A stretch of 64,000 bases of DNA from Antedon mediterranea. Lineage: Eukaryota > Echinodermata > Crinoidea > Comatulida > Antedonidae. The position numbers were made by a program, and so were the translations under genes. Below, one piece after another: positions 13,125 to 24,490 of this stretch (position 1 is the stretch's first letter; each line of letters opens with the position of its first letter). Where the stretch lies: positions 36,514,501 to 36,578,500 of the forward strand of contig NC_092672.1 of assembly GCF_964355755.1 (NCBI RefSeq). Reading direction: 5' to 3'. The notes under the pieces are model-generated. The model was not told the origin of the DNA, ran no database searches, and worked only from the letters and a program-made list of their open reading frames with translations.

Positions 13125-13646
13125 ACATGACGTTGAAATAAATGAATGGGATTTTAAAATATTTGTTGAATTTATTTGTCATTTTTTTATGGAGCCAAAG
13201 AAAGAGAAACACCAGAACGCAGCTTTCTATCGTAAAGCCAAACCATGAGTGAATTTTTGGTTCAGCACAAGCTACCAATGTAAAAGAAATTGAATAAAAT
13301 GTTTTCAGTTTTATGGCAAGCTGTCGAGGGGTGTTTTTGCATAACCAGGTGTGACGAAAATTCCTACCATGAATGACGTTGCATCGGTGGAATGGAAGTC
13401 GGACGAAAATGTATGATAAAGACGGTTATCACGTGGATAAGGCTTCATTCGAAAGGTAGAGCACGAAGGCGCTTAGCCTCTTACCTTTTAAGAATGTAAA
13501 ATCATGAGTGAACGAAATGATTAGATTCAAGCATTTACCATTGGTGTATTGTTAGGAAATACGGTAACGAGTTCTAATCCACAGATGTTCGTTCTTCATG
13601 TGCAGTAATGCAAATGGATAAATGTTGTAGATTATTTTTTATTTCC

Positions 13647-14235
13647 CGCTAGTAGAGACGCAACACAAGGACGTAAGTAAAGCGTGGTTCCCACTAGAAC
13701 GCAACGCAGTGACGTATTGACGCAAAGTGTTGTATGGATTATTCGAACTGTCGCTTGTCATTAGTTCAACGCACTTAAGCGTGGTTCCCACTAGCGACGC
13801 AACACAAGGACGTAACGCAACGCAAGTGAATTGACCAATCACAAGCGATGGCTTATTCGCTTGTGATTGCTAACTGTTTATAACTTCACTTGTCATTGGT
13901 TAAAACGCTTGCGTTGCGTTTACGTCCTTGCGTTACGTTCTAGTGGAAACCAAGCTTTACGTTGCGTTAACGTTCTTGCGGGCGTCCTAGTGGGAACCAA
14001 TCTAAAGCTTGGTTCCCACTAGAACGTAACGCAAGGACGTAAACGCAACGCAAGCGTTTTAACCAATGACAAGCGAAGTTATAGACAGTTAGCAATCAAA
14101 AGCGAATAAGCCATCGCTTGTGATTGGTCAATTCACTTGCGTTGCGTTACGTCCTTGTGTTGCGTCGCTAGTGGGAACCAAGCTTTACGTTGCGTTAACG
14201 TTCTTGCGTGCGTCCTAGTGGGAACCAATCTAAAA
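13647..14235. mobile_element. family B foldback cluster, nested copies
   Basis: Family B elements open with AGCKTGGTTCCCACTAG, continue ACGCAACGCAAG and pair with the mirrored right half; the core has GACCAATCACAAGCGATGG. A full copy (13778-13956) sits inside an older copy (13681-14003), with TTA on either side. A further copy in the opposite orientation (about 14005-14192) is followed by a second copy of the outer right end. Confidence 0.85.
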
Positions 14236-14822
14236 GACCGAACACTATAATTAAACCAACATAACCTATTATCGTTGTATGTCTCTATTGACATTCACAC
14301 TATATTGAGATACAGTTTAACTGTATTGATATACGTATACGGTCATTACTGATACCATTGAACGTTTTAATGGTTGATGTGTTTAGCTATTAGTGTTTTA
14401 TTTTTGGTTGTAGACAATTAGTAATGGTAATTATTTTCTTGTGTTTGTGCATATAATTCTGCAACAGCTGGATCAAAATGACTTATTTATTTGATAACAA
14501 ATAAAGTAATAAACCTAAATATACGCAAAGAAACCCACAATAATTGCACTTTAAAATAGCACTATTGAGAACAGTTTTTTTTTTATTTATTCCTGATAAC
14601 CGATCATTGAACCATATTTTCATTAGGTCTGTCAACTATCTCAAGCATAACATATTATCAACCACACGTTCTCAAGTTATCCATTACGTATGTAGGCCTA
14701 TTTAATATTTGACTTCTGCAACTTGTGAATGCTGGTATACAGGTGAGAAACAATGACCTATACTAAAGTAGTTTAATTTTGCCATTAAAAAGCTTTATTT
14801 CATCTAAATCGACCAACTAAGT

Positions 14823-15005
14823 AATGCTCTGTCTACACTATCAAACTAATTTGACAAAAAGTGTGATGTGCCCAATATGGTAGGGATATACCCAAATATG
14901 GCAGTGATGTACCCAAATATGGTAGTGATATGACATCATCGTGTCCATATATGGGTACATCACTTTTTTGTCACATAAAGTTTGATAGTGTAGACAGAGT
15001 TTTAG
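14823..15005. mobile_element. family A element
   Basis: Termini AATGCTCTGTCTACACTATC and TAGTGTAGACAGAGTTTTA, with three 21-bp units (one with GGCAGTGATGTACCC). Confidence 0.86.
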
Positions 15006-15419
15006 ATGGCCAATGACATACTGCGTTCTCTATGCTTGCTGTATGTACAGTAGGTTATTATACCTACATGTAGTGTGTGTTTTAGTAGTACAAAGGTGAG
15101 ACATGTGCATTTTATGGCCTTTTTAATATTTTAACACGCTAGCTTTTTAACATAAATACTAGACTATCAAATAATAATGTGCACTACTAATCATTGGTTT
15201 ATAGTTAAATCAAGACTATCAACAGCCTTACTAGATGCAGCTAATTGTTTGGTCCAACAACCATTCGTAAAAAATGTATAAAAGATGATGGGTGTCGGCG
15301 TTGAGAGAACAGAGGTAGGCATACGTCATTCAACCGGTAGTTCGTGACACTGACGTATCCACTTGTGGTAGCCTACGTATTTTCTTAAGGCACTATGCCG
15401 TTGCAGACCTGGTCTCGAT

Positions 15420-15565
15420 CGTAGTGCAATTATGCAGCTCAGAGTCTACAATAATCGTCCTCTGATTGGCCTATGTCTACAAAAGTCTACACTTGATTGG
15501 TCAATTGTCTACAATAATTTCACCAGTCTACAATAAATGAACTGTGATTGGTTTACGTTGGATTA
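15420..15565 (+). repeat. GTCTACA / ATTGG motif cluster
   Basis: Five occurrences of GTCTACA (mostly AGTCTACAATAAT) alternate with ATTGG boxes (CTGATTGGCC, TTGATTGGTCA, TGTGATTGGTTTACG). A related cluster lies in inverted orientation at 24230-24490. Confidence 0.6.
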
Positions 15566-16178
15566 CGTAGTTATGGTAATGAGGAGGCGGAGCATCTTCA
15601 TCAAAACATTGTGTTCGTCGCGAGCAACACATGTGTGTACTACATGCCTGAGAGCTGTCAAGGGAAGATTTTATGCTAAACTTTGGTAAATTTTTAAAGA
15701 ATATTTAACTGCATAAAATTGGAACTTCCAACTACATAAGCATTCAGCAATTATTAGTAATCAAATAATCTGGTTAAACATTGATAACACAGTGGAGCTT
15801 ACGGCTTGCTACGGCAAGCAAAGGTTGTAATTAGACTCCCTCCTGCTTCCATCAAGTAGGGAGTTGTAATTAGACTCCCTGCTTCAAGCAAGCCTTATAC
15901 AATGGCGACCATGGTTATACTTGTAGCCTGTCGGCCTAGTAGAGTAGTAGGGCTGGTGGTAGGCGTACTCCTTGAAGTTGTGTTCTCCTGCGGCAGCCTA
16001 CTTGCCAGACACCATCCAATCCAATGAATAAAGTATAATCATGGAGTTATACCTCCATGGTATAATTTAATTTAATTCTATACCATACAAACAATAATAT
16101 TTAAACCCATTGCATTAAATTGATTTTTATATTATTTAATAATTTATGAAATAATGTATTTTTTCCCCTAAAAGTAAT

Positions 16179-16514
16179 TTAATGGTTTACTTCTATATGG
16201 ACGGGCAAAGACAAAGTAACCTGCTATTCTATGTGTCGGGGTACAGACAAATATGGCGATGCAATAAATACAATTAAAGATTTCAGTCAGCCTATGCTAC
16301 AAGTAAATGTATTTCAGGTAACAGATTTCAATAACTTTTTTATCACTTTGTAACATCTGACAATATCTTAATGTAAAAACATTTTTGAAATGGGATATGC
16401 TTTATGATGACAGTATATTTCACCATTTCTTATTTATAATATATTTTTATATATTTATAATATATTTTTCATCTTGTAGGCCTTCATCTTCAATCTATTT
16501 CAGTCAATAACAAA
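16179..16514 (+). other. possible 5' exons of the DUF6729-like gene
   Basis: A frame open from after a TAA at about 16176 to 16318 ends at a good donor (CAG|GTAACA). It reads WFTSIWTGKDKVTCYSM and onward. A second short stretch, 16480-16514, has an acceptor (TTGTAG) and donor (GTAAGT). Joined to an acceptor at 16798, they run into a TGA before ATG 16811, so they would be non-coding or an upstream frame in that transcript. No initiator or clear acceptor is seen for the first one. Weak evidence. Confidence 0.25.
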
Positions 16515-16810
16515 GTAAGTATTTTTTGCCATTTTGCTTGACATACAAGGGGAATAATTATTTATTAAAAAACAGATACATTTTTATGCGTCATATACTT
16601 ATTTTTGAAATATTTTTAGTTTAATAATAATTATGTTGGTACTCGATTATAATGTTCTTCCAATGTTTATGTAAGCACATTCAGCCAGTTTATGTTAAGA
16701 ATTCTCTTAGAATCATTTTTATTACAAACCTTTTTAAATTTCTGAAAAGAGACATTATTGTTATTTATAACATTTTTCATTTCCGATTCAAAATATAGGA
16801 AGTCCAATAA

Positions 16811-19800
16811 ATGAAAATGCTTCCAAAATTGCGTGTTCATAATAAAAATATCCCAGCCAATAAACAGCAATGCACTCTGTCATGCACACGTGAAGCTTAT
16901 GAATATGCAAAGTCAAAGAAAACGTTGGATATTTCAAAAGAAAGATTATTCAAAGAAGAAACTGGTTTCGAATCGGCTAGACAGGTACTACAACAATCAA
17001 GACAAATTATTAACCCATCCAGAATTCAATGCCTTGGAGAACTGGTCATTCCATTTGGGAAATATTGCAACCAAAATTTCAGATGGCTTTTAGAGAATGA
17101 TGTTGGTTATGCAAAATAGTAAGTACAAATGACACATGTTTTTAATGAAAATAGTTAACATACTGTTTATAAATGGGGTGAACCAGTATTGATATAGTTG
17201 GTTACTTTTCTTGTATGATTATGTTTTTTAAATATTGACAGACATTTTCAATATTAAATTTTTTTAGTGTTATTGACAAACATTTAAAAGAAAAAGTACA
17301 CCCTGGACGCAAAGTCGAAATACGGGATGGCTGGCTGAAGGATATGCTTTATGAGTATGCCGAAATGTTTCCTCCTGTAAGCTCTCATCTGGAGAAAAAT
17401 ATAGACTACTGCATATACGGTCAGTTTGGCTTTAGTGATAAAACATACCTTGAGATGTGGGAACTGTATAACCGTCACAAGACTCGCAATCCTTTAGAAG
17501 AAATTGATGATTTGGCAAAACAGGCTTACAATTCTGTAAGGAAATGGATTCTCACAAAACCTAACTACATATCAACAGCTACCATGAAACGATTTAGATT
17601 GTATATTTTATCAAAGGATGAGGATGAGGTGATTAACAAATATTGTCTTATATTTATATTTGTAGGTAAATATTTGTAAATAAAAAATTGAATTATAAAT
17701 TGTTACTGATTTAAAAAAAAATTATATATTCCAGAAAACTGCTAGACTAGAACAAGATGAAACCAATCGTACAGATGAACAGCCATCAACAAGCACAAGC
17801 GACTCAGGTATGAATTAATGCATTACCAGAAATAAGTTGTTTTTTTTTTAAACAAATTTTATTTAAATACATTTCATTATTATACAGCAATCATTGTTTG
17901 CATTAATCTTTAAAAATTCCCTTAATGATTTTTGTTAAAATAAATTTTTTATGTTTTAGGACCACCATTAAGAAAATATTTAAAACAAATGCAGCATAGT
18001 TCGAATATTAAACAAAAGGCTACTGGACAACCTAACATTACAGATATTTCTAGTCAGGTAATTAATTCAAGGATGTCTGTTATATTAGCATTTACTACAC
18101 ATCCCTAAGTGTGTACATAGCATTGTCAATTTTTTTTTTATGATATATTCCAGAAAACTGCTAATTTTGTTAGTGCAGATGAACAGCCATCAACAAGCAC
18201 AGCACAGCATAGTACGAACATTAAACAAAAGGCTCCTGGACAAGCTAACATTAGAAATGTTTCTAGTCAGGTAATTAATTCAAGAATGTCTGTTATATTA
18301 GCATTTGCTACACATCCCAAAGTATGTATAAGCATTGTCAATTTTTTTTTAATGATATATTCCAGAAAACTGCTAATTTTGTTAGTGCAGATGAACAGCC
18401 ATCAACAAGCACAGCACAGCATAGTACGAACATTAAACAAAAGGCTCCTGGACAAGCTAACATTAGAAATGTTTCTAGTCAGGTAATTAATTCAAGAATG
18501 TCTGTTATATTAGCATTTGCTACACATCCCAAAGTATGTATAAGCATTGTCAATTTTTTTTTAATGATATATTCCAGAAAACTGCTAATTTTGTTAGTGC
18601 AGATGAACAGCCATCAACAAGCACAGCACAGCATAGTACGAACATTAAACAAAAGGCTCCTGGACAAGCTAACATTAGAAATGTTTCTAGTCAGGTAATT
18701 AATGTTTTATTTAATTTGTTATACTATCTATATTATCTGTGACTCATACTATTTTCAAGCAAATATTTTAAAAATATATTATTATTATTATCATTAACAT
18801 CATCATTATTATGTTGGTTCTTGTGTGTTTTTTAACTCACAGCAGGTTATCTATGAAGGATGGTGCAAAAGCTGGGAAGATAATACCACCAAAGCATCTA
18901 TACCACCTGAAGACCGTGATTGGTTAAAAAATGACCAGGATAGGGGAATGTTTGGTCCTGTTCAGATGTACACAGACATTAATGGTGCGCAGCAATACCG
19001 TCGTGTTCTGAAAACAGACAGAATGTGGTTTTATCCTCCAGACAGTCCAGGTCATGTTGGTGGTAGTCCTCCAAATGCTGATGCCTTTTTTCGATCCAGA
19101 CTGTTCTTTTGGCGCCCAGTTGGTGTATGGAAGTACAGCCTAAGATGTCCTCGAACAGATTGTCCTGGTAAAGATAAGCAGGTGTTTTTGTATAAAAGTG
19201 GCTACCACGGCAAATGTAGACATGTGTGTGACATCAATGGTTGGTATAGTATGCTGACTGAAGTTCTTGCTTGTGGTCCTTGCAACAAGGCAGCATCAGC
19301 AATAGGTAAATCAAGCTCATCTAAATGGGGTCGATTCCTAGCTTGGGACAAATCAATATTGTCGCAATTGACGCCAGCACATCAGGCAATGTTTCCTGCA
19401 GTACTTACTGTTTGGTAAGTTAGTTACAAAATTTACTCTTCAATTAAATATTAATTTACATATTACTTTCTTTTTATTTGAAAGCAAGACATTTACGGTA
19501 CTCAAATTAACACTCTTCTTTCATTTCATAGTCGTGGTGTAGATAAGAAAGTGCTGCAACTCATGAAAGATCGGACTGAAGGCAACACAATGGCAAAAGT
19601 ATGGCGTCAAGTCCAAGAGAATCATTGCGATGAATATCTAAACAGAAAGGATATGTACACAACTCTGCTAATGGACTTGTTAAAGCCTGGAAGCATTGTT
19701 TCTTCATTTCGTACAAAATTCAAAGCTCCAAAGCAACGTTGGCAACTCCCATCACCAAGACTTTTAAGACATGCTTTTTTGTTGGGTGAAGCTGATAAAG

Positions 19801-22590
19801 TAGAAGAATACAGAACACAAATTCTCTCAACATTTGGAAAGGTCCTGAAATTTGATTCAACTAAAAAGGTAAAACACTTTCATCCAAACAGAATATAAAA
19901 TACAATATGAAATCCTCCTAAATCCTAAATTTTTCATTTTTCCAAATTTGGTACAAATACAAGGATGAGGGTAAATTGCGTCAACTTTCCCCCTCTAAAT
20001 CCAACTAATGGTAATCCTTATTTTATTTTAGATATGTAAAAAATTGTCAGGTGAAGGACGAGGGACTGCCGAATGGTGTACAAACATTGGTAATGAAAAT
20101 AGCCAAATTGTAAGTTTTGTTTTCACATGCGAGGAATCGACCAAAATGCTAAAACCCATGGCAGATGGTGTAATGGAGCGTTATAGGCTGGCAGGAGAAG
20201 ATGCACCACAGCTTATGTATATAGATAGAGGATGTTGCCGTGAACATGGTGCAACATCAGTAGAAGTCCTCTTTAAAGATTGGGTGGACAATGGAATGGT
20301 GATAAGGCTTGATGCTTGGCACTGGATGCACAGATTTGATGCTGCTGTTCGTACCGACAGTCATCCAAAGTTTGGCCTTTTTAAGTCCGCTTTAGCAGGA
20401 GCCGTGTTCGCTTATAACAAGGCAGATATGGACCTCTTGGTAAAAGCTGTTCGTGCAGGCTCTGACGACAACTACAGTGGGTTATCAGATACAGAGTTGA
20501 TACACCAGCGTATCTCATCATTGACTGTAAAACACTACGTGCGTAGGATTACCCAGGGCAGCCAAGAAACATTTAGGCTTCTGGACTTTGCCATCGAAAC
20601 TTTAAAAGGTAATGCTGGCCTCGATGAAAATGGAGTACCATTATTCAAATCTGATGCTGCTATCGACGAGGTTTGGACACAACAACAGCGTCACTTAGAG
20701 TGCATACAGGATCCACCGAACATGCCCATGTATAGAGTAGCGAAGATCAGTTTGAAGAATGGAATTGACATTCCATATTACACATGCATGCGTGGCAATA
20801 ACAGCCTTGAAGGTTTTCATAGTCATCTGCCAAAAATGATACCAGGTTAGTAATAATACTGCAGTTTATGCATGTACTGTATACAATGTTAGAAGCTATC
20901 ACCAATATGGAAATTTTTACAAATTAAGAACTATAGATAAAAATATTGATTGATAAAGTTCTATGTATCCAAAAAGTTTTAAAAAAATATTTATTTTCAG
21001 GTCCTCATTGTGCAGCACGACCCTTCCAGGTGTATCTATTGAGTGGAATCGCAAGGTGGAACTCTGATAGGGAAGCAGAATCAGTTTTCGGCAGAAAAGG
21101 ACGTCAGCATAGGGCATATTCGACCAGTTTAATGGAAAGATTGAACAAAAGATGCGAGAAGCTGTTTGGTGAAAAGGAGGAAAAGAATTTCCGCGTTCCT
21201 GCAAAGGCAACAAATGAATTACTTGGTCTTGAGTACTTGTTTAACCAGTCAACAGCTTGCTCTGTTGAGGATTTAGAAGATACAGGCCCAAGTATGGAGG
21301 AAGAAGTATGCCTTGATTTGGATGATGGCGATGGTATTGATGCTGGTTATGATTCCGAAACTGACACGTTCAACAACCATATGAAACCATGTCATGTTGT
21401 ATATACATCTAAGGAAGCAGCGGAGTCCCACGATCCTTCAAGTGTAAGTTGATTTCATTATTTTTTTGTATTACAATGCAAACCTGTATACTTTAAATGG
21501 GGAATTTAAAAATTATTTCATGTTAGTTTAACTTGTATCGATCACGATTTCACAGGAAGATGTCTGTATGAGTAAAAAACATCTCAAGGGATTTGAAAAG
21601 GTAGAAATTCTAAGCAACTTGCTAGTAGGCCTGGTTTTGGACAAGTTACCTATAATACCTTCAAACAAGAGAAAAGAGATTTTTCAAATGTGGGATAGCC
21701 TAGATTCACATGATAAATGCTACAAACATTTCCGCACAGCTTACAAAACACAATGGGGAAATACCATGTATGGGCGAACAAAGGGTGATGAGATAGAAGC
21801 TTCCATAACGCAGCGAATAAAGCATCGCCATCGTTTCACGCCTGCGCAGAGCATTGATGTGCAGAGAAATCGTTTAATGTTTAGCATTATAAAGCATTTA
21901 TGGTTACAGTACAGTAGCAATACACTGATTCTGCAGCGCTATCAGACTTTACAACAGCTTGTAATTGGTGATCCTGTGCTGGGAAAGCTTGGTATTCCAC
22001 TGGGAAATATTAACTTGAAATGTATTCGAACTTTCATACAGAGACAGCAAGCACTTGCTAGTGTCGGATCAACTGAGCAGAGCAGATACATCACAAAGAA
22101 AATGGATAGCATCTCAAATACAACTTTGCCGGCTGCACCTGAATTCCCAGCGACACAGCCTGAAACTTCCTGGCCAGAAACAACCACTTACCCAGAAATT
22201 GAGTGTTTGGCAGGAACAAAAAAAATGAAAAACAGAATTGACGAGAGTGATACAAAGAAAGGTGAATTTTCAAAACGAGATACAGCTCCAGTGACAGTGA
22301 CCTTACCAACTAGTACACAAGTGGAACAAGCACCAACGACGTCATGGGCAAGGTCAACCATGTTTAAAAGACGTACACAAGAAAAATCCGGTGAGATTGT
22401 TCTGAAAACAAAAAAGAGAAAAGAGGCCCTTCCAATTTGTGCGCTGTGTTCCAAACCCATGCATGGCCATAAAAAATATAAGAAAAAAACGTGGTGCGAA
22501 GAAAGCAAGAAATCTACATCAAAAGGCCTTAAAACAATTAACTTTAATAATTTTGAACATTTTAAAGAAATTGTCGATAATTTAGATTAG
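16811..22590 (+). CDS. DUF6729-like, DDE-transposase-like multi-exon gene
   Basis: Predicted exons: 16811-17118, 17268-17628, 17735-17807, 17960-18057, 18154-18270, 18366-18482, 18578-18694, 18843-19414, 19532-19868, 20032-20845, 21001-21443 and 21556-22590 (stop TAG). Phases agree throughout, giving about 1463 aa. Residues 80-110 hold GKYCNQNFRWLLENDVGY, resembling ExoX C-terminal-like segments. Residues 224-397 are low complexity and include three identical 39-aa repeats. Residues about 430-560 are Cys/Trp-rich (FFWRPVGVWKYSLRCPRTDC, then GYHGKCRHVCDINGWY), which I recall as the DUF6729 pattern. Acidic residues follow DDE order: D696 in KFDSTKK, D765 in MYIDRGCC, a D-x2-H (LDAWHWMH, D794/H797), and E960 in NNSLEGFHSHL. 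The C-terminus has a Cys/His knuckle (CALCSKPMHGH). ATG 16811 follows an in-frame TAA. This is inferred to be a transposase-derived gene; whether it is mobile or domesticated is open. Confidence 0.8.
18058..18698 (+). repeat. tandem 212-bp exon-plus-intron triplication
   Basis: Three units, each one 117-nt exon plus about 95 nt of intron, follow one another. Donors lie at 18271, 18483 and 18695, exactly 212 bp apart. The two intron copies after exons 18154-18270 and 18366-18482 look identical. The intron before the first unit differs slightly (18058-18153). Each exon is phase 0 at both ends and encodes 39 residues starting KTANFVSADEQPSTSTAQHS, so any number can be skipped or included without frame change. 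Confidence 0.92.
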
Positions 22591-24229
22591 TTATGGACTC
22601 TTTTTTCATATTTAAATAGTATACAGTATATATAGTAGTATTATAATGAGGTGACATCGGGTATGAAGCGTCTCACATACACACAGAGCCAAAATGGCAT
22701 CTTGGACTTGCACAGTGTATGGACTCTAACCTTACGGTTTTCATTAAATATATCATTCCACGCTATCATCCTAATTATCTGATTTTCAAACTTTTGCATT
22801 CCTCTTTTTTCATCTCATCCATTTTTTCTTGGTGAAAAGGGAGGATATTTTATATTCCTCCTCTGAGTTTATAGCCTCTCTACCCGAACACGAACAAGAT
22901 AGTGACTTTTATAAGTCTGATTTTACACATAAAACTGTTTTCATTCATTACTGAATTCAAGATTGCATAACTTTAAACATTTTTAAAATGTAAATATTTA
23001 ATGTAATTTAATGTAAATACGAAGATTCATTAGAGGGCACATAGAGTTATATTTATTTTGTTAAGTTGTTAATAGAGAAGAGAAAAAAACAAAAGTTTAC
23101 TGTCTACAGAAGTCTGTGCACATGAGATAACTCTTTTATTTTACATTAATAGTTTTGTATTGCTAAGAGGCAATGAAATAATAATTGTGAACCGTTTATA
23201 TTTTAATATTCTTAATTTGTTAACTTGTTACATAGAGAAGAATAAGAAAAACCAAAGGATTGTGTAGAAGTTTACACATAAGAAAACTATTTTTATTTTA
23301 TGCTTGCATACTTTTAATTAATAATATAATTTTTACAATTCAATAATGTTTAACGGCAACAAAATTGTTGAATCCTATACGTCGGTACTACAGGTATATT
23401 GTTTATTATTATTCAAGTACATCATTGGCAATGTAATACTTTCGAACCGTTTTCTGTTTATATTTTAAATTAATCTTAATTTTTTAATTTGTTAGAGAAG
23501 ACAAAGAAAAACAAAAGGATTGTATAGAGGTTTGCACATTTAGTTTTTTATTATAATACAATTTTCACAATTCAATCCACAACAAATAGTGTGGAATAAA
23601 ATCTATGCCTGTACTTATGCTAATATGTACAGTAAACTTAATACTATTATTATTATACTGTATTATCTTCCCTGGTATTAATGTGTTGAAAATTGAAATA
23701 TAGTTTCAATGTGATGAATTCCATTCACGTTTCATTTTAAAAAACAATTAGAAAAAGTTTAATTGTAATTGCTAAAATGTATACTACCTCTCTCTGGCCT
23801 ACCTCATTGAAAAAGTACTAATTACGGGACATTAATTAATATATGATGTGAGACTAAAAGTATCTTTTAATAGGCCTATAGATAATTATAAATAGAAAAT
23901 GGGTAACTGTTTTTATTTTACACATGAACAGTATGTAATTATTGTTTTTATAGATCATTTATAATAAATATTTTAACAGTTGGCCTAGGCCTAACCTCTA
24001 TCTGTGTATGCCTACACACTTTAAAATTCCGCCTAGGCCTACGATCAAATTTCTCAGGATATCAATAAAGCATTGTTTTACCCTCATCTAGAGACTAGTT
24101 ACCTCTGAAAAAAGGAGATATATTTAATAATAAAGTTTTCAAATTTCAAGTAAAACTAAAAGTATTATTGATTCATTTATGCCGTTGTACGATGGTGGTT
24201 GCAGGAAAATGTACACAAACCCCCTGATT
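22591..24229. other. intergenic, convergent 3' ends, degenerate repeats
   Basis: AT-rich spacer between two convergent genes, the DUF6729-like gene and SEC14L. A degenerate tandem repeat of roughly 160-250 bp appears about three times (near 23065, 23225 and 23490), recognisable by TTAATTTGTTA, AGAGAAGA and AAAACAAAAG followed by GTNTAGA. No convincing open frame is present. Confidence 0.45.
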
Positions 24230-24490
24230 GGACAGCATAAATAATGCTCATGAATATAACGTAGACTTCATGAATATAACGTAGACTCTCCATAGGCTTT
24301 TTTGTACACCTCATGAATATAACGTAGACTCTGACCTTCCTCATGAATACAACGTAGACTCTGACCTTCCTCATGAATATAATGTAGACTCTCAACCAAT
24401 AGCAATACAGTAATTGCTCCACTGTGATTGGATGTTGTACAACAAATTCTAATTTTAATATCATGAATATAATGTAGACTGTCAGCCAAT
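24230..24490 (-). repeat. short repeats at the SEC14L 3' end
   Basis: On the minus strand the unit AGTCTACRTTATATTCATGA occurs about six times, partly with spacer GGAAGGTCAG. Two units are preceded by CCAAT/ATTGG-containing stretches. The distal unit overlaps the SEC14L stop codon at 24482. The rest would be 3' UTR. A similar motif set lies inverted at 15425-15560. Confidence 0.75.

Noticed and set aside
13639-13842. 67-codon minus-strand frame similar to the start of one at 54108-54416
   Set aside because: The shared N-terminal part is family B element DNA; only the downstream part at 54108 is LINE coding sequence.
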